Assembly: GCF_900591205.1 (NCBI RefSeq)
Contig: NZ_UUPU01000001.1
Location: 496,001 to 560,000 of the forward strand
From: Pseudomonas viridiflava
GTDB lineage: Bacteria > Pseudomonadota > Gammaproteobacteria > Pseudomonadales > Pseudomonadaceae
DNA length: 64,000 nt
Direction: 5' to 3'
A program made the position numbers and the translations under genes. Under the pieces are notes generated by a model. It was not told where the DNA came from, did not search any database, and was given only the letters and a program-made list of their open reading frames with translations. Of the stretch, positions 61,992 through 64,000 are shown one piece after another (the first letter of the stretch is position 1; each line of letters starts with the position of its first letter).

Positions 61992-63339
61992 GAGCGGTCT
62001 CCTCAGGCAAAACATGGGCGACGCTCAGACGTTCGCGGGTGAAATAGGTGCGTGCGGCCTTCTGGATATCTTCCGGGGTCACGCTTTGCAGGTCGGCCAA
62101 TTCGCTGTCCATGAGTTTCCAGGACAGGCCCACGGTCTCCAGCGAGCCGATGGCCGTGGCCTGGCTGGTGATGGAGTCGCGCTGGTAGACCAGGCCGGCA
62201 ATGACCTGGGCGCGGATACGCTCCAGTTCTTCGGCGCTCGGCGGTTTGGCCTTCAGCTCTTCCAGCAGGCGCCACAGGCCGGCTTCGGCTTGGGCGATGG
62301 TCTTTTTCTTCTGCTGGTTGGGTGTGGCCGTCAGCATGAACAGCGTGTCGCCGCGGGTGTAGGCGTCGTAATTGGTGGAAGCGGCGGAAACCAGCTCTTC
62401 GCCACGCTCCAGCTGCTCCGAAATCCGCGCACTGTAGCCGCCATCCAGCAGCGCCGAGATCAGGCGCAGGGCTTGTACCGAGCGTTTGTCTTCGGCGGTG
62501 GCCAGGCCGGGCACGTTGAAGCCCAGGATCACGCTCGGCAATTGAGTCTGCACATGCATCGTCAGCAAGCGTTCGCCGGGTTCGGCCAGCTCCATCGGGA
62601 TCTTGGCCGGTGGCACGTCACGCTTGGGGATCGGGCCGAAGTAGCGCTGGGCCAGGGTTTTTACCTCGTCCGGGGTCACATCGCCGACCACCACCAGCGT
62701 GGCGTTGTTCGGCACGTACCAGGACTGATACCAGTGGCGCAGCTCTTCGACCTTCATGCGCTCCAGGTCGGCCATCCAGCCGATGGTCGGCGTGTGGTAG
62801 CCGCTGGCCGGGTAGGCCATGGCCTTGAAGCGTTCGTAAGCCTTGGACATCGGGTTGTCGTCGGTACGCAGGCGGCGCTCTTCCTTGATGACCTCGATTT
62901 CGCGGCTGAACTCATCGGCCGGCAGGCGCAGGCTGGCCATGCGGTCGGCCTCCAGCTCGAAAGCCACGCCCAGGCGGTCGCGGGCCAGCACCTGGTAATA
63001 GGCGGTGTAGTCGTCGCTGGTGAAGGCGTTTTCTTCGGCGCCGAGGTCACGCAGGATCAGCGAGGCTTCGCCGGGGCCGACCTTGGCACTGCCCTTGAAC
63101 ATCATGTGCTCCAAGGCATGCGACAAACCGGTCTGGCCCGGGGTTTCGTAGCTCGAACCGACCTTGTACCAGACCTGGGAAACCACCACCGGCGCGCGAT
63201 GGTCTTCGCGCACAACCACCTTGAGGCCGTTATCCAGGGTGAATTCATGGGTGGGTTGTGGATCGGCAGCCAAGGCTGAAAGAGGCAGACAAACTGTGCT
63301 GAACAGCAGGCCTGCGGCGCGGCGGGCTAGAGCATTCAT
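61984..63339 (-). CDS. M16-family zinc peptidase, catalytic partner
   Basis: A 451-residue peptidase with a signal peptide (ending PLSALAADPQP). The inverted zinc motif is H74-x2-E77-H78 in GLSHALEHMMFKGS, with the distal glutamate in FELEADRM. An R/Y-type substrate loop of M16 follows near the C-terminus. It should act in the periplasm, cutting small peptides with the partner subunit, like the PqqL and processing-peptidase families. The pair precedes rsmD as one transcript and is divergent from ftsY. Confidence 0.92.
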   Translation of the reverse strand: MNALARRAAGLLFSTVCLPLSALAADPQPTHEFTLDNGLKVVVREDHRAPVVVSQVWYKVGSSYETPGQTGLSHALEHMMFKGSAKVGPGEASLILRDLGAEENAFTSDDYTAYYQVLARDRLGVAFELEADRMASLRLPADEFSREIEVIKEERRLRTDDNPMSKAYERFKAMAYPASGYHTPTIGWMADLERMKVEELRHWYQSWYVPNNATLVVVGDVTPDEVKTLAQRYFGPIPKRDVPPAKIPMELAEPGERLLTMHVQTQLPSVILGFNVPGLATAEDKRSVQALRLISALLDGGYSARISEQLERGEELVSAASTNYDAYTRGDTLFMLTATPNQQKKKTIAQAEAGLWRLLEELKAKPPSAEELERIRAQVIAGLVYQRDSITSQATAIGSLETVGLSWKLMDSELADLQSVTPEDIQKAARTYFTRERLSVAHVLPEETAHE

Positions 63340-63528
63340 TCGTTTTTAAACCTGTTGGGCTGCCCGCTTGGTCTTAGCGTCGGCGGGCGAGGAGGTGCTA
63401 GGATACTGATCGGATTTACGGACGGCCACTGCGGCAGTCGTGTTAAGGCCCTATTTTGGCCTTACAAAATGTTGCGCATGAACGAGCTGGCTAAAAAACA
63501 GTCTGTTACGCATCGAATTTTATTTACC

Positions 63529-63548
63529 GACGCGCCCCTTGGCGCGTC
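63529..63548 (+). other. hairpin in the ftsY leader
   Basis: A perfect 8-bp stem GACGCGCC/GGCGCGTC with loop CCTT ends 23 bp before the ftsY start. A weaker AAGGCC/GGCCTT hairpin is at 63445-63463. There is no U-run, so it is more likely to affect translation or RNA stability than to stop transcription. Confidence 0.5.
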
Positions 63549-63571
63549 GCTACCTTGAGATAGCCGTCTCC

Positions 63572-64000
63572 ATGTTTGGTTCCAACGACGACAAGAAGAC
63601 CCCAGCTGAGGCTGGCGAGAAGAAAGGCCTGTTCGGATGGCTGCGCAAAAAACCGCAGGAAACCGTCGTCGAACAGCCGCAGGTTCAAGCTGAACCGATC
63701 CCCGAACCCCTGGTAGAAGCCGAACCGGTTGCCGAAACACCGGCACCGGTGGTGTTGCCGATGGCGGAGCCGGTGTTGCAGCCGGTCGTCGAGGCCGCGC
63801 CGCAACCTGAGCCCGAGCCCGAGCCCGAGCATAAGCCGTGGCCGCAATTGCCGGTGGCCGAAGAACCCGTGGCGTTGGTGGAAGATGTGCAGGCCGAGCA
63901 CGTGGCGCCGCCGATTCCGGTGGTTGTCGACGCGCCGGCGCCGGTGGCGATCGAGCCCGTAACGGTTGCCGTCGAGATTAGCGCCCCCGCTGTTATCGAA
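63572..64000 (+). CDS. ftsY: signal recognition particle receptor FtsY, 5' part
   Basis: The frame starts MFGSNDDKKTPAEAGEKKGL and FGWLRKKPQE, then runs as a long acidic, proline- and valine-rich stretch (EPEPEPEPEHKPWP and similar). This is the variable A domain of FtsY. The NG GTPase domain lies beyond the window end, so the gene is cut by the edge. The divergent M16 pair and nearby rsmD match the Pseudomonas ftsY locus. FtsY docks ribosome-SRP complexes at the inner membrane. Confidence 0.85.
   Translation, partial: MFGSNDDKKTPAEAGEKKGLFGWLRKKPQETVVEQPQVQAEPIPEPLVEAEPVAETPAPVVLPMAEPVLQPVVEAAPQPEPEPEPEHKPWPQLPVAEEPVALVEDVQAEHVAPPIPVVVDAPAPVAIEPVTVAVEISAPAVIE

Overview
This window reads as a Pseudomonas chromosome of the P. 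fluorescens group. The right-hand 39 kb has high-GC coding sequence, many REP-type palindromes of the TGTGGGAG...CTTGC kind, and the Pseudomonas gene order thyA ... folA ... ilvD ... mutM, fdx, coaD, laoABC/laoR, M16 peptidases, ftsY. The left-hand 24.4 kb looks different: lower GC, no REP elements, many orphan or broken genes, a group II intron and a cluster of defence-type genes. The junction falls at a 3' fragment of thyA (24439-24732). This suggests that the left part is the right arm of a genomic island integrated in thyA, with its other end outside the window.

Island, 1-24.4 kb. (a) 0-3.1 kb holds a metallophosphoesterase, two small unknown genes, a HAD hydrolase and a degenerate Xre/MbcA/ParS-like antitoxin. 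(b) 3.1-6.6 kb is bounded by 60-bp direct repeats (3091-3150 and 6581-6640). It carries crcB behind a fluoride riboswitch, a double-domain KaiC-like ATPase with a single-domain response regulator, and an unknown gene. (c) 6.7-12.2 kb holds a frameshifted arsN2-like acetyltransferase, a chemoreceptor, a chrA chromate transporter, a sulP remnant and a non-coding stretch with a repeated GTTTACAG-type motif. (d) 12.2-14.8 kb holds a DUF2625 gene followed by a group II intron whose maturase ORF runs into domain V. (e) 15-24.2 kb is a defence-type cluster: an HNH protein, an AbiJ-NTD4 protein, a phosphoribosyltransferase-like protein, a candidate four-hairpin RNA, a ParB-like protein and an adenine methyltransferase, all on the plus strand. 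They converge on a three-gene minus-strand operon (unknown 352 aa, unknown 91 aa, ABC-ATPase with TOPRIM-like C-terminus).

Core, 24.4-64 kb. First comes cadR/cadA (divergent, with a visible MerR-type operator). Next is a LysR gene with an aminoethylphosphonate uptake and catabolism cluster (three ABC transporter genes, an FAD oxidoreductase and a PhnZ-like HD oxygenase). Two GTPase/DUF genes, folA, the cystine carrier tcyP and phosphorylcholine phosphatase pchP follow. Then come a FecI/FecR/TonB-receptor iron-uptake set, a lipoprotein, ilvD, rlmI, an HDOD gene, mutM, a ferredoxin and coaD. The last part holds laoABC with divergent laoR, a sulfurtransferase, a YheT-like hydrolase, rsmD, an M16 peptidase pair and the 5' part of ftsY.

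The best candidates for something undescribed are the 14.9-24.3 kb cluster, especially the PRTase, hairpin RNA, ParB-like and methyltransferase set with the convergent ATPase operon, and the repeat-bounded KaiC/fluoride segment. All functional statements rest on motif reading by eye; no database search was run.
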